A stretch of DNA of 64,000 nt from Corbicula japonica (taxonomy: Eukaryota; Mollusca; Bivalvia; Venerida; Cyrenidae). A program made the position numbers and the translations under genes. Under the pieces are notes generated by a model that saw nothing but the letters and a program-made list of their open reading frames with translations, searched no databases and was not told the origin of the DNA. Below, in pieces: positions 48,100 to 59,014 of the stretch. Location: the NCBI GenBank assembly GCA_038501625.1, contig JAZAYU010000006.1:9780181-9844180 (forward strand). Direction: 5' to 3'. Positions within the stretch are counted from its first letter, which is position 1. Every line of letters begins with the position of its first letter.

Positions 48100-48345
48100 T
48101 ACATAGCTGAGTTGGTAGTTGGGTTGGAGCTCTTTCACAATGACGACTTGTACTTGTTTGTTCATATGAGAACCTTTAATGATAAGTGTTTAGTGCAACC
48201 TAGAACCTGGATTCATAGTGTTTACCGTTCCAAGGCAATATCTCCTCCTGTTCTCTTTTTCGTAGATTGTCTATGGTGTATTGATTTAAATTGATCATTT
48301 CGTAAACCATGCTCTCTTTTCCTCTCTACCTTTTGGTAATTCCTT
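48100..48345 (+). mobile_element. Family A: worn PLE tail
   Basis: GTTGGGTTGGAGCTCTTTCAC, ACTTGTACTTGTTTGTTCAT, GTGCAACCTAGAACCTGG and ACCGTTCCAAGGCAATA in tail order. Confidence 0.7.
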
Positions 48346-49261
48346 ATAAGCTTATTTCATTGTTAAAGATTATTTTTATTATTTTATTGTAATAAAAGAT
48401 GTTCTACGTTGTGCAAGGGGGTTTGGGGATGGGAATTATGCTGCAATGAAATATATAATTTTTTATTGGTCACCAAAGATAAGAAGTACAAATCAACAGA
48501 CACAGTTAATAATTGGCAATATGAGAACGAAACTTCAAACGATTATACTTTTAATAGTACTTTTTTTTCAGAGAGGCAAAATATAGTTTTATTATATACC
48601 CATGAATGATTTTAGCATAGTGCATTGTTAATCCGCAAAATTGATACAACTCGTCAGACTAGAAATTCCGTATTGGACAATGTCCATTTCCAATTCTTTA
48701 TTTCGCAGCTTCCCGTGTTCTATGTGACGTCATTTAGTACGTCACACTATGTTGTCGTAATTTTCCGGCACATAACGAACACCAAAACAGGAAATTTCCA
48801 TCGCAATTTTACAACCGTAACGATATTTATACGCCATTCATACATTTTCTACGCCTTTCATAAATTTACTTTCGCGTTACTATTTTTTTATTTCTGCTCT
48901 TATGTAAAAAACATTGTTGACTAAAATTTTGTTGTTTAGTTTATTTAAATTTGTGTTGAGCGAGAAGGGAATATATTAAACGGAACATTATGACAGTATG
49001 CATTCTTTAGGTTAGTATTATTTCTCTTTGCATATATAAGTCTTCGGTCTCGCGTAATATTGTTTTCATACCAAACTCGAAAAGTACGAACCTACAGAAT
49101 GCAAACTGTTATAATAGTCCATATATATCTTAGTTTGAATGGATTATTGTTTGCACAGACAATACTAATTACTCAACTTTTGCACGCGCATAACGTGTTC
49201 AAAGTAATTATACTTATAGAAGATTGATTATCACAAATAATTTATGCATATTTTCTGATGG
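48346..49261. other. Unassigned
   Basis: A 99-codon frame (48,625-48,924) has no motif I recognise. TGACGTCATTTAGTACGTCA at 48,726 is a palindrome-like pair but cannot be assigned. Confidence 0.35.
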
Positions 49262-49895
49262 AGGCAAGTTATTAGTTTCATTTTTTCGGCGTTAGCTGTC
49301 TAAGCTCACTTTTGACCTAGTTTTTCGACGAATGAAATATTGTAAATAAAACTTATTATGCAGCGGGAAAATCAAATAGATTATTTTGATTGGTTATTAG
49401 TGGGACTCGTTAATGATTACCGTAACGATTTTTATATTGTGTGTTAGTATTTATATGGCACTTACATGTTCGGGCATTTTCGTTTTTAAAAGCGATAATT
49501 GTATTGGAGAAAAAAGATATTTACGGTATAAATAACCAATTAAGTCAATTGATGGCTTAAATCGCCCCGGGTTCAATACTCGGGAGGGACACTTTTTGTT
49601 AAAGTTAATTTACGTAAAAGTTGGTAGATTTCGCTCTTGTAACAAGTTGTCATTATTTTCATTTATTGTGTTTATTATCATTTATTCGTCATTAGTACTA
49701 ACTCTACAAGAGGTATTTTATTGAAACTGAATAAATGAACAGTTAACATTAGACATTCTTCTTTAATCGACGTATTATCATCAGACGAAATTTTTGCACG
49801 CTCTTTATTTCTTTCTTTCTTATTTATAAAAATCTTTTCCATCAACGCCGTTTATCTTTTTTAAAAGATATTTCTTGTTATATATTTTTTTCACC
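49262..49895 (-). mobile_element. Family D, inverted copy
   Basis: Starts near TTTCGGCGTTAGCTGTCTAA and ends CATCAACGCCGTTTATC. It shares TTGGTAGATTTCGCTCTTG, CTCTACAAGAGGTATTTTAT and GCATTTTCGTTTTTAAAAGC with the copies at 53.8 and 55.4 kb. The tRNA-like part is reduced to CCCCGGGTTCAATACTCGGG. Confidence 0.75.
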
Positions 49896-51133
49896 TGATT
49901 TAAACCAAATTAACTGATTAAACAAAATAGATAAAGGTTTTAATCATTGTCATGTTTTTTTTTACGTTTGAAATGTTAATAGAATGTAGGGATGTGAAAT
50001 AATAAACAAATAAAAAACAACTATTGATAACTGCATCTAATTAACTTTCTTATGACATCTGCAATTGCCATTAATTCAGTCACAACAGTCAGTCTTTCAA
50101 GTGAGAGTGAAGACAAAGCATCTACAAATGTCACTTATATTTATGCAGTTTAAAAAAATTGTGAAAATACAGGGTCACTTCGTTTGCAAGAATGTCCTTC
50201 TTTGTCATGTGTAGACTGATGACCTGCTCGATACATCACTGGACGATTTCCAGACAAGTGTAATATTGTATATAATATACACTTTACAATGATGCATGGT
50301 TAACATTATGCATAGCAAACTTTGAGTAGTATATGTTAGATAATTAATATATAACCCTTTAACCTGTGTAATCAAACTTTATAATGTTGCTTCAATATTT
50401 AACTAGCTTTTATTACAGCCAGTTTAAACTTGTTTTATCTTGCTTACATTTGTGATTGTCGGTAGCAAAGCTCTTGAGAGCTTATGTTGTCTTGACGTCT
50501 AAAATAAATTTTATTGAATTTAATTATTGAGTAAGATGTCTTTTACATTGCACGAACGGCATTGTACAGCACTTGGGGTATGTTATTCATTTCGTTTTGA
50601 TTTTAAGATATAGACTGAATTGATGTTCTCCGGTTCCGTGTTATTGTTAGACCGATCCGTTGTTTTCTCATTGACACAATACGCAGGTCCTGATCATAAC
50701 AGTGCTTCAGATAAGTCTATGAAAAGATTATTACGTAAACTATCTAAAGAACAAAGAATTTGCTTGTAATAACCCTTCTAACACTCACTTGCAAAAGTGA
50801 AGGCTAAGTTTCATGTTTTATATTTGTGCTGATAATTTTATGAGAAAAGCTACCGTATTTATAGTTTTTGTCGGGACAAGACTTGTAAATCTAGTGCATT
50901 AGGTTTCCTATGGAAAGTTTATCAGTAATGCGTGTTAAAAATAGTCTGCGAATATTTTTTATTGGTATTTTGTCATCAAGATGATAAAAGTATTCGCAGA
51001 CTAGTTATAATGTGTTTGTGTTCCGAAAGATTTTTCCAGACACAACATATACCGGGAACTGATGAATGTTTTCCAGATTGCTCGTCTCGCTCGAAAATTA
51101 ACGAATGCTTGTCTCCATTTCAGAACCCCTGTG
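49896..51133. other. AT-rich stretch, nothing recognised
   Basis: An 84-codon frame at 50,932 runs into a family B MITE and is not a gene. AATAGTCTGCGAATA / TATTCGCAGACTA at 50,939-51,003 is an inverted pair of uncertain meaning. Confidence 0.4.
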
Positions 51134-51135
51134 CT

Positions 51136-51272
51136 CAAGATCATAAAACTAAATCTGGAGTTCAGTCTCAAATCTCAAGCATCTGATTGGCTGAAATGGC
51201 GACCAGTCGCCATTTCAGCCAATCAGATCCTTGAGATTTGAGACTGATCTCAAAACTTAGTTTTATGATCTT
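51136..51272. mobile_element. Family B foldback MITE, best copy
   Basis: AAGATCATAAAACTAAATC mirrors TTAGTTTTATGATCTT; the arms continue through CAGTCTCAAATCTCAAGC to the centre GGCGACCAGTCGCC. Almost the whole 137 bp folds on itself. Confidence 0.92.
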
Positions 51273-51435
51273 CGTCACCACAGTTAAGTAAACAGATACA
51301 CATAAATGACTGAACCATAATTTGATCAGATCATATTATCATTGCCACTGTTAGTGATATATTGCCTTTTCCCATGCTGATAATCCACATACTTCGCTTT
51401 GTCGCATATTTTTCAGTTCTAGAAAAGCAGATAAA

Positions 51436-51670
51436 ACGTGAAATGTGAATAACAGGAATCGCAACACTCAGAAAACACAGCCTCCCCACGCAGCGAAAAG
51501 TAAAGAGAAAAATACAGCATATGTTTATGAGAATTTTAATTTCAAATAAGACACCAAAATAATTAACGAAAGGAGAACCCTTTGGGTTACCGCCTTGGAA
51601 CGGCCAGTGTCAAAACAATATGCCACTGGGGATTTAAACCAGGTTCTTGGGTGAATCAACCTAACACAAA
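51436..51670 (-). mobile_element. Family A: PLE tail fragment
   Basis: AAACACAGCCTCCCCACGCAG, GGTTACCGCCTTGGAACGGC and TTTAAACCAGGTTCTTGGGTG; it breaks off after CAACCTAACACAAACAAGTAC. Confidence 0.75.
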
Positions 51671-51929
51671 CAAGTACATCTTGTTCAACATTGACCTCAT
51701 GTGTCAAAATCTAATGTTGACCATTGGAATGAAAATCAGACTTATTTTAATCTTAAAACTAAAATTAATTTAAATTTCATAAAAATGTATATTTATGCAT
51801 TGTATCAACGGTGGACCTGCTGAGTCAAATGCTTGGACATGTTCCCTTCATCATTATTATAACAATTCTGTAAAACTTTGCTATTAATACCACTTAAAGG
51901 ACTAGCAAAAATGGTTTGTTTTGATAAAA

Positions 51930-52012
51930 GGGAAATATATCAGGAATAGCCATATTAAAAAAACAGCCTCCCCACATAGCCACGAAGATGAAGAAGAAGA
52001 AGAAGAAGAAGA

Positions 52013-52060
<48 letters not shown>

Positions 52061-52470
52061 ATGGTTATTAAAACGATCAGTTTCAAAAAGACACCACAAA
52101 AAATGAACAAAAATCAGAAACCGAGGGGTTACCGCCTCGGAACGGTCGGTGGCAAATCAAGTTGCCACTGGGTGTTTAATTCACAGAATATAAAAAAGGT
52201 TCTATGGTGCACTTACCTCACACTTGCACCAACAGGTTCTCAAGTCAACAAACAAGTACAAGTTGTATTGGTGAAATAACTCTAACTCAACCCATCAGGT
52301 TAACAATGTTGCATGCAAAAGCACACAAACATATAAACTTAAGAAGCTAATAGCATTGCAATGAGTAAGGGGCGAGTACTCAATTTCTTACCCTTACTAG
52401 AGCCCCTGGATTCAAATCAGCAAGAACACGATGACAGGATGAAAGAAACAAATCGAACTCAATATTGATA
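51930..52470 (-). mobile_element. Family A: PLE tail with expanded purine tract
   Basis: All tail landmarks are present (ACAGCCTCCCCACA, GGGGTTACCGCC, GGTTCTATGGTGCAC, GTTGCATGCAAAAGCACAC) up to AGAAACAAATCGAACTC. Inside it the family's purine tract has expanded into a (GAA)n(GA)n microsatellite. Confidence 0.82.
51986..52056. repeat. (GAA)n(GA)n microsatellite
   Basis: About nine GAA units followed by about eighteen GA units. Frames of repeated E/R or S/L residues over it are artefacts. Confidence 0.95.
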
Positions 52471-52929
52471 TTCAGTGACATTATCTGGTTCTTAAAAAAA
52501 TATTCTGATAAGTATGTGTGGGCGGATTTGTCTAATTACTGTGGTGTTTTTTAAGCGGTGTTCTTCTGCATTTCACTATAGTCATGTTTTGTATTATAAA
52601 TAGGTAAACTCTCTAAGCCCGCGCTCACGCGGGTCCTCATATAGTATTGTATTATAATAATATTTTAATTTCGTTTTGTGATAGATAACTGTCCTAAGTA
52701 CTTTCAAAATTCCATTATTTAGTTATCATACAATCTCTTATTCAAGATTATTACGTGATCATTAATTTCTTTAAATTATGTGCAATTCTCAAACCACTTA
52801 AATACTTCCAATTTAATTTTGTCGTTCAAGCTTTGTGCAAAGTATTTTTATAATCAAACAAGATAAACCGTATAATTTTGGTATTACTGACATAGATATC
52901 GCGCCCTAGTCTCTTTAGCTTCGGCTACA

Positions 52930-53470
52930 TGATATAAATAATAAACAAGAAATATCTTAAAAAAGATAAACGGCCTTGATGGAAAATATTTTTATTATAT
53001 GAGGTAGAAATAAATATAGAGCGGCGAAGCAGAGACAGTTTAGTAAATTTATTTTACTTGTTCGAGCTATTGACGAACCATTCCTACCTTCTTAGTATGG
53101 CCTAAGGATTGAACGACGGAGTCATGGAAACCCCATAAATTCATAGAAAGTGTCAGTCAAAAAAGATGTTGAATCTGTTGCAACAATTTTGTCTGTTTAT
53201 AAGACGTAGATTAAAAAGCAATAACAGTCATTAAGTCGTGATCTACATTTATTCAGTTTCAACAAAATACCTTTTGTAGAGTTAGAACTCAAGATTAATA
53301 AATGTCCTTGCAATATAATAAATAATTGAAATTAACAATCAGAAACAAAGTAACAAGAAAGGAACCAGTACGAACTAGAAATATCTGCACTTTTCTGTCG
53401 TTTTAAACTGTGTATTTCACGCACGAATATTCCATATACAATCGCATTTAAGCTATCAATTGACTTTTTG
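52930..53470 (+). mobile_element. Family D, copy without tRNA-like part
   Basis: AACAAGAAATATCTTAAAAA, AGATAAACGGCCTTGATGG, GAGCGGCGAAGCAGAGACAG, ATTTATTCAGTTTCAACAAA and GAACCAGTACGAACTAGAAA. The section with the tRNA-like region found in the next two copies is missing. Confidence 0.8.
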
Positions 53471-53490
53471 TAAGCCGTCTTTGTTGTATT

Positions 53491-53790
53491 AGTACCGCAT
53501 TTGTACTATCTCGCCATAAAGCTAGCTTTTATGGTGGTAGAGCGTCAGACTGGCATGCAAGGGTCCTGGGCTCAATCATAAAATTCCTCGAGATCACTCC
53601 ACAAGTGAATCTCAAAACTCAGTGGAAATTCGAGAACGAATTCCAATCTGGAGGGGATGTATGTAACCTGGCTATGGTTGAGTTAGAACCGCACTTGTAT
53701 CTCGCCATAGAGCTTGCTTTTATGGCGACGTGGTGGTGCGTCAGACTGGCATGCAAGGGGTTCAATCTTTGGTTCATGCATGTATTTCAG
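53491..53790 (+). repeat. Two tRNA-like direct repeats
   Basis: 53,491-53,585 and 53,686-53,790 repeat (ACCGCA-TTGTA, CTCGCCATA, GCGTCAGACTGGCATGCAAG). The first carries GGTGGTAGAGCGTC (box A-like) and, 25 bases on, TCCTGGGCTCAATC (box B-like), as in alanine-type tRNA halves. CCATAAAGCTAGCTTTTATGG just upstream is a hairpin. Neither copy folds as a full tRNA by eye; tRNA-derived SINE heads are the likeliest reading. Confidence 0.5.
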
Positions 53791-54280
53791 AACCATATGA
53801 TACATTAACCATAAATCCAATACAATAATCGCTTTTACGTACACCGCCGTTTTCGTTATGGAAATGATTTTTATATATAAGATAGAAATACATATAGAGA
53901 GGCGAAGCAGACATAGTTAAGTAAGTTAATTTTACTTGCTAAAGCTGTTGACGAACCATCCATGCCTTTTAAGTACAGCCTAAGTATTAAGCGACCGAGT
54001 CATGGAAATCCCATAAATTTATTGAAAGTGTCTGTCAAAGGAATTGTTGAATCAGTTGCATTAATTTTGTCTATTGATAATACGTAGATTAAAAAGCAAT
54101 TACTGTCATTAAGTCTTAATCTACATTTATTCAGTTTCAATAAAATACCTCTTGTAGAGTTAGAACTCAAGATGAATAAATGTCCTTGAAATATAATAAA
54201 TATAAATAATAACAACTTCTTACAAGAGCGAAATCTACCAACTTTTACGTAAATTAACTTTTAAAAAGTGTCCCTCCTTA

Positions 54281-54345
54281 GTATTGAACCCGGGGCCTCC
54301 GCTTGTGAGGCGAGTGAGACCACTATAACCACTATACCAAAAGCC
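54281..54345 (-). repeat. tRNA-like pol III promoter region
   Basis: On the minus strand GGTATAGTGGTTATAGTGG (box A type) is followed ~30 bases later by CCCCGGGTTCAATAC (box B type), resembling Glu/Asp/Gly-type tRNAs. It lacks matching acceptor ends, so it is a SINE head or a captured tRNA rather than a working gene. Confidence 0.6.
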
Positions 54346-54674
54346 ATTTGTGTTTCTGGACTTGAAATATCAATCAGAATCAAAGGAACTAGAAAGGAAC
54401 TTGTAAGAACTAGAAATATCTGCATTTTTCTGTCGTTTTAAACTGTGTATTGTACGAAAGTGTTTACCTGACACCCATGAATATTCCATGTAAAATCGTA
54501 TTCAAGCCATCAATTGACTTTACTGGTTATTAATAACGTAAATATGTTTTTCTGCGATACAACTATCGCTTTTAAAAACGAAAATGCCCGAACATGTAAG
54601 TGAAAGGAAAATACTTACGTACAAAACAAAAATCGGTACGGCAATCGTAACAACACCCTTTATAACAACTATGC

Positions 54675-54803
54675 CCAAGGTTATAAAACTGAGCATGGAA
54701 ACCAGTCTCAAATCTCAAGCATCTGATTGGCTGAAATGGCGACTGGTCTCAATCAGATGCTTGAGATTTGAGACTGGTTTCCAAACTCAGTTTTATAACC
54801 TTC
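54675..54803. mobile_element. Family B MITE nested in family D
   Basis: CCAAGGTTATAAAACTGAGC and CTCAGTTTTATAACCTTC bound the hairpin; three C's flank it on both sides (ATGCCC / CAGCCC), perhaps a short target duplication. Confidence 0.88.
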
Positions 54804-55372
54804 AGCCCTAATCAAATAATCTTGTTGATTTTCCCAGTGTTTAATAAGTTTTATTTACAACATTTCATTGGTCGAAAACCTAGGTCAAAAGTGAGCTGAG
54901 GCAGCTAACGCCGAAAAAACGTTTTTAGTCAAATGCGCTTCATACGCATGCTGTTTTGAAAAGGTTATTTAACATTTAAACTGTCATTTAAGTATTCCTA
55001 TCATACTTATTTCTGAGAGATTTTAGAATTATATTTACGTACAGCGTCGTTTTCGTATTGAAATCGACGTTGAATTACGTTGTTACAGTCAATCGGCTAT
55101 ATATGTACACACGGTAAAAGAACGCTTATCTGTCGCCAATATATAACCCTGCGACAATAAATTACAACGGGATGCAAATGTTTGGTGATTGTTAAATCGA
55201 TCTGAATAGTTTATTTTTACTTAAGCTAGAACGTGTTACCACTCAGGGCATGTTCGTATATGCATTTTAGAAAAGTAGGCCTGAATCAAGTTTGTTACTT
55301 ACATGGTGAACAGCAGGTGAACTTGAAGGTTAATGTTTTAAATAAGGCGTTACAGAAATGTTAAATATTAAA

Positions 55373-56320
55373 TAACAAGAAATATCTTTAAAAAAAGATA
55401 AACGGCGTTGATGGAAAAGGTTTATATATACATGTTTTTTTAGAAGAAAAAGAACTATAGAGCGGCGAAGCAGACACAATTTAGTAATTTTATTTACTTG
55501 TTATAGCTGTTGACGAACCCTCAGTCTCTGCCTTCTTAGTATGGCCTAGCGATTAAGCAACCGAGTCATTACAAATCATAAATTCATTGAAAGTGACTGT
55601 CCAAAAATATGTTGAAGCTGTTGCAACAATTTCGTACGGTGATAATACGTCGATTAAAGATTCAATGTCTTACCTTTTGTCTTGATCTACATTTATTCAG
55701 TTTCAATAAAATACCTCTTGTAGAGTTAGAACTCTAGATGAATAAATGTCCTTGAAATTTAATAAATATAAATAATTACAGCTTGTTACAAGAGCGAAAT
55801 CTACCAACTTGTACATAAATTAACTTTTGAAAAGGTGTATTGAACCCGGGGCCTCCGCTTATGTGGCGAGAGTGTTGACCACTACACTACTGAGTACGTG
55901 TACTTCGAACTTGAAATTAAGAATTAGTATCAAAGGAACTAGAAAGGAACCAGTAAGAACTAGAAATATCACGTCTTTTTCGTCTGACAATGTGTATTGT
56001 ACGCAAGTGCTTACCTGACACCAAAGAATATTCCATGTAAAATCGTATTTAAGCCATCAATATTGACTTAACTGGTTGTTTAAAACGTAAATATGTTTAT
56101 CGCTTTTAAAAACGAAAATGCTCGAACATATAAGAGCCAGGTAAATAATAACGCACAATATAAAAATCGTTACGGTAAACGTGAACAAAACCCACCAACA
56201 ACCAATCGAAATAATACATTTGATTTTCCCGCTGCATAATAAGTTTTATTTACAACATTTCATTGGTTGAAAAACTAGGTCAAAAGTGAGCTTAGACAGC
56301 TAACGCCGAAAAATTATTCA
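55373..56320 (+). mobile_element. Family D with tRNA-like part
   Basis: From AACAAGAAATATCTTTAAAA to GACAGCTAACGCCGAAAAAT. Its near ends contain inverted CGGCGTT/AACGCCG words. The tRNA-like region at 55,838-55,892 (minus) has TAGTGTAGTGGTCAACAC and CCCCGGGTTCAATAC. Confidence 0.8.
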
Positions 56321-56570
56321 ATCAATTAGCTTTTTTATATTTATTGTTACATATGTGCTACAAATTGTACCGATGCTGATCTTCTACAGCAGATGCTGAT
56401 GGTATTGTGCATACTGATAATGAAACAAATTTATTTATTGCCGCCACTTTAAATGATGTTTATGGTTATTTATGAACATCTCAAAGCTGTTAAGTTGATC
56501 GAAGCATATGGGTTTTAACCATGATATGCGTTATACGAATCACTGACTTTTAGTCAAATGTACCGAAAAC

Positions 56571-56905
56571 TACGGAAAGCCAGAGTACACCCCCGTAAGT
56601 ATTAATAATTTCCTATACAATTCAGTTGACTCCAAAAATAACGTTAAAATAACGTTAAAATGACGATTCCGCTATTAATAAATTAGATCGCCCGTAGTTA
56701 ATAATAAATATTCAACTTAAACCCCGCTAATATTAACAACTGCTACAGTAGCTATGGAAAGCCGTAGTACACCCCCGTTAGTAATAATTTCCTATACAAT
56801 TCAGTAAACTCCAATACTAACGTAAAAATGACGATTCCCGCTATTTATAAATTATATCGCTCCAAAAAAACCCGCTAATAATAACAACGGCTTGTAGTAG
56901 TTTAT
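56571..56905 (+). repeat. Two-unit tandem repeat, ~182 bp
   Basis: GGAAAGCC-GTAGTACACCCCCGT, AATTTCCTATACAATTCAGT and AATGACGATTCC recur with a 182-bp offset (56,571 and 56,753). Confidence 0.85.
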
Positions 56906-57056
56906 TAACTACGGGATTTATTAACTCCGGAGAAATTTCACCCCGGAGTTAATAATTTACTAACACCGGGATTTACTAACTCCGGGGAAATTTCACTCCG
57001 GAGTTAATAATTTACTAACACCGGGATTTACTAACTCCGGAGATAATCTTTCCGCT
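56906..57056 (+). repeat. 55-bp tandem repeat rich in CCGG palindromes
   Basis: Units CGGGATTTACTAACTCCGG start at 56,912, 56,967 and 57,022. AACTCCGG...CCGGAGTT inverted pairs are built in, so each unit can form a hairpin. Confidence 0.9.
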
Positions 57057-57345
57057 AGTTGTAGTAATAGTAATAGCGGTGATATTTGGAAACCCGATAG
57101 ATAGTGTAAACCAATCAGATGATTATCCGAAGTTAATGAAGACCAATCAGGTCCGTCTTTACATCTATGTTTACGTGGCTAGCGCATGCATCTGTTTGAT
57201 ACAGATTTGGTAAAAAGCCTTCGACACTTCGAGGAAAATTGAATCTACAGACAAAGGTAAATTGATTCAGGCCCGTAATATGATTACATGGGTTAAATGA
57301 CACCTTTGTAACGTGCACCAGACCCACCCATAAACACCAAGGCTT

Positions 57346-57490
57346 TTGGCAGTTTATCCTGGAGGCTATTGTCGTCTTACGATGTTAGTTCCTAGTGGAT
57401 GCAAACGCGATTGTCCTGACCCATGGCCTTATGATTATCTACAGAATAACGTTGCTGGACTATATGATAGGTTACAATTTATTGTTATAT
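57346..57490 (+). other. Possible short exon-like frame
   Basis: The frame YPGGYCRLTMLVPSGCK then RDCPDPWPYDY has codon-like composition and four cysteines, unlike the AT-driven frames around it. TTTTGGCAG precedes it and ATAGGTTAC follows, weak splice-site candidates. The hAT-like element at 57,492 interrupts the region soon after. I do not recognise a family; it may be chance. Confidence 0.2.
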
Positions 57491-57491
57491 C

Positions 57492-57886
57492 CAGGGGCGT
57501 AGCCAGCTTTTTACAAGTTGTAGGCACATATAAGGGGTTCCTAGTGGCGTTGCCCCTTGCACGGGGTCTGAGGTGCGAAGCCCCCCCCCCCCCTTCCTAT
57601 GTAAAAGCAGTAAACAAGTGGAGATTAAATGTAGCAGACTGCAAATAAAGCGTGACAACACAGAAAACAGGAACGTCGGTCTGCATTTACATCTGGCCAT
57701 GAAAATAATCAAAACAATCATTTTCCCAGAAGCAAACGACAAATTTGATTCGACAAAAACGACTTGAACCTGCTACCATACCACCCCGTTCTGCTTTAAT
57801 TGTATTTTTGGGAGTTTTGAAAACGTCATTTTCCTAAACAACTTGTAGGCCCGGGCCTACATGGCCTTATAGTAGCTACGCCACTG
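57492..57886. mobile_element. hAT-like MITE, 395 bp
   Basis: Left end CAGGGGCGTAGCCAGC, right end (reverse complement) CAGTGGCGTAGCTACT. CAGNGGCGTAGC ends are widespread in animal hAT elements. Flanks share ATATC on both sides (57,487-57,491, 57,887-57,891), which is shorter than the usual 8 bp. There is a C-run near 57,580 and no transposase. Confidence 0.75.
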
Positions 57887-58355
57887 ATATCATATAAAAT
57901 GTTTTACAAATGATTTCCCTTTGTTTTATGTTTTTCCCAATAAGCTCTGCATTTATCGTTAGCGCTCCCCCAACCCCACCCATTCCCCATAACCGTAATG
58001 CAATATGTACCGGAAAACTGGTTTGAGTTGTAATTTAAAAATCAAGTATAATAGACCTCGCTCCCAAATAAGGTGAAAATAAACACTGGTCTTGCACCAC
58101 CACCATATAATGTTTCTGGAGGCACCTCGCAGGGGCAGTACTCTGTTACGCGAGGAGATGTATGTAGACGACTTAAGTATCTGTTTGTACATTCTGTACA
58201 ATTCAGGATGCGTGAGGTCTGTCGGTTGTGTATGTCAATGCATTAAGTGTTTTTAATGAAGGCTCGGCTTGATCAGCTTCAGCGTCACAGTTCGGGTAAC
58301 AGTAACACAAATATACAAAATAAATATTGCAAATGTAGCGATACACGCTTCAGGT

Positions 58356-58424
58356 GGCAATAGCTCAGTAGGTAGTGCTTCTGTCTTGGAAGCCAGAAGT
58401 CAAGAGATTGGAATCCTTGCCAAG
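58356..58424 (+). repeat. tRNA-like sequence
   Basis: GGCAATAGCTCAGTAGGTAG begins like a tRNA with a box A; TTGGAAGCC lies at the anticodon position; GATTGGAATCC is a poor box B; CTTGCC can pair with GGCAA at the start. The anticodon stem-loop is irregular (10-nt loop), so a pseudo-tRNA or SINE head is more likely than a working gene. Confidence 0.45.
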
Positions 58425-58784
58425 GAATCTTTTTCCATCACAACTCTGCAACTTGCCTTTTATTAATGTAACTGAAATAAAATTATTGCAATGATTTTTT
58501 TGGAAAAGGATAAATAAACTGAAACTTTATTGATTCAAGTTTTGGTATTTTTAATTAAATATTGATAAACAGATCATTTAGAAATATGCTACCAGAATTG
58601 TGTTTGTTGTTTGTCTGTCTGTGCAGTCTACATAGGGTCTACTTCGACATTAGAGCTGATCGGGGTATTGGGGAATTATTAGCTTGATGCCCTTGTGTAG
58701 CCACATTTTAACACCCAATTGGTCCAGGGGTCCTCTCTGCCAGTGACTAAGCAGATTGTAACAGCAGTACTTTCTTTACTTTAA

Positions 58785-59014
58785 CCCTTTACTCCATAAA
58801 CACACCTTTAATGCATTGGCCAACAGTGTAGATCCAGATCAGCCGGCACATCCATGGCATCTGATCAGGATCTACACTGTTTGCTTTTTGATTTGTTAGG
58901 TTATTTCAGACCAATGACCAGTGCGGATCCTGATCAGATGGCACAAATGTGCCAGCTGATCTGGCTCTTCACTGGTCGCACATGCATAAAAATGTGTATA
59001 TATGGAGGAAAGGA
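58785..59014. mobile_element. piggyBac-type MITE, copy 1
   Basis: TTAA at 58,781 precedes CCCTTTACTCCATA; the right end reads TATGGAGGAAAGGA, an inverse match, followed by TATC in place of TTAA. Inside, CAGTGTAGATCCAGATCAG and inverse words make nested stems. The 89-codon frame over it is a shadow. Confidence 0.75.

Larger units (their letters stand above)
53835..54925 (+). mobile_element. Family D with tRNA-like part and nested MITE
   Basis: Longest D copy, from near TACACCGCCGTTTTCGTTATG to GCAGCTAACGCCGAAAAAAC. It contains a tRNA-like region (54,281-54,345, minus) and a family B element (54,675-54,803) placed where copy 3 has continuous sequence. Confidence 0.78.

Noticed and set aside
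48625..48924. 99-codon frame
   Set aside because: No motif, no neighbour support, AT-biased residues; kept only as unassigned DNA.
53531..53577. Functional alanine tRNA gene
   Set aside because: Acceptor and T arms do not pair and it lies in a duplicated, diverged repeat.
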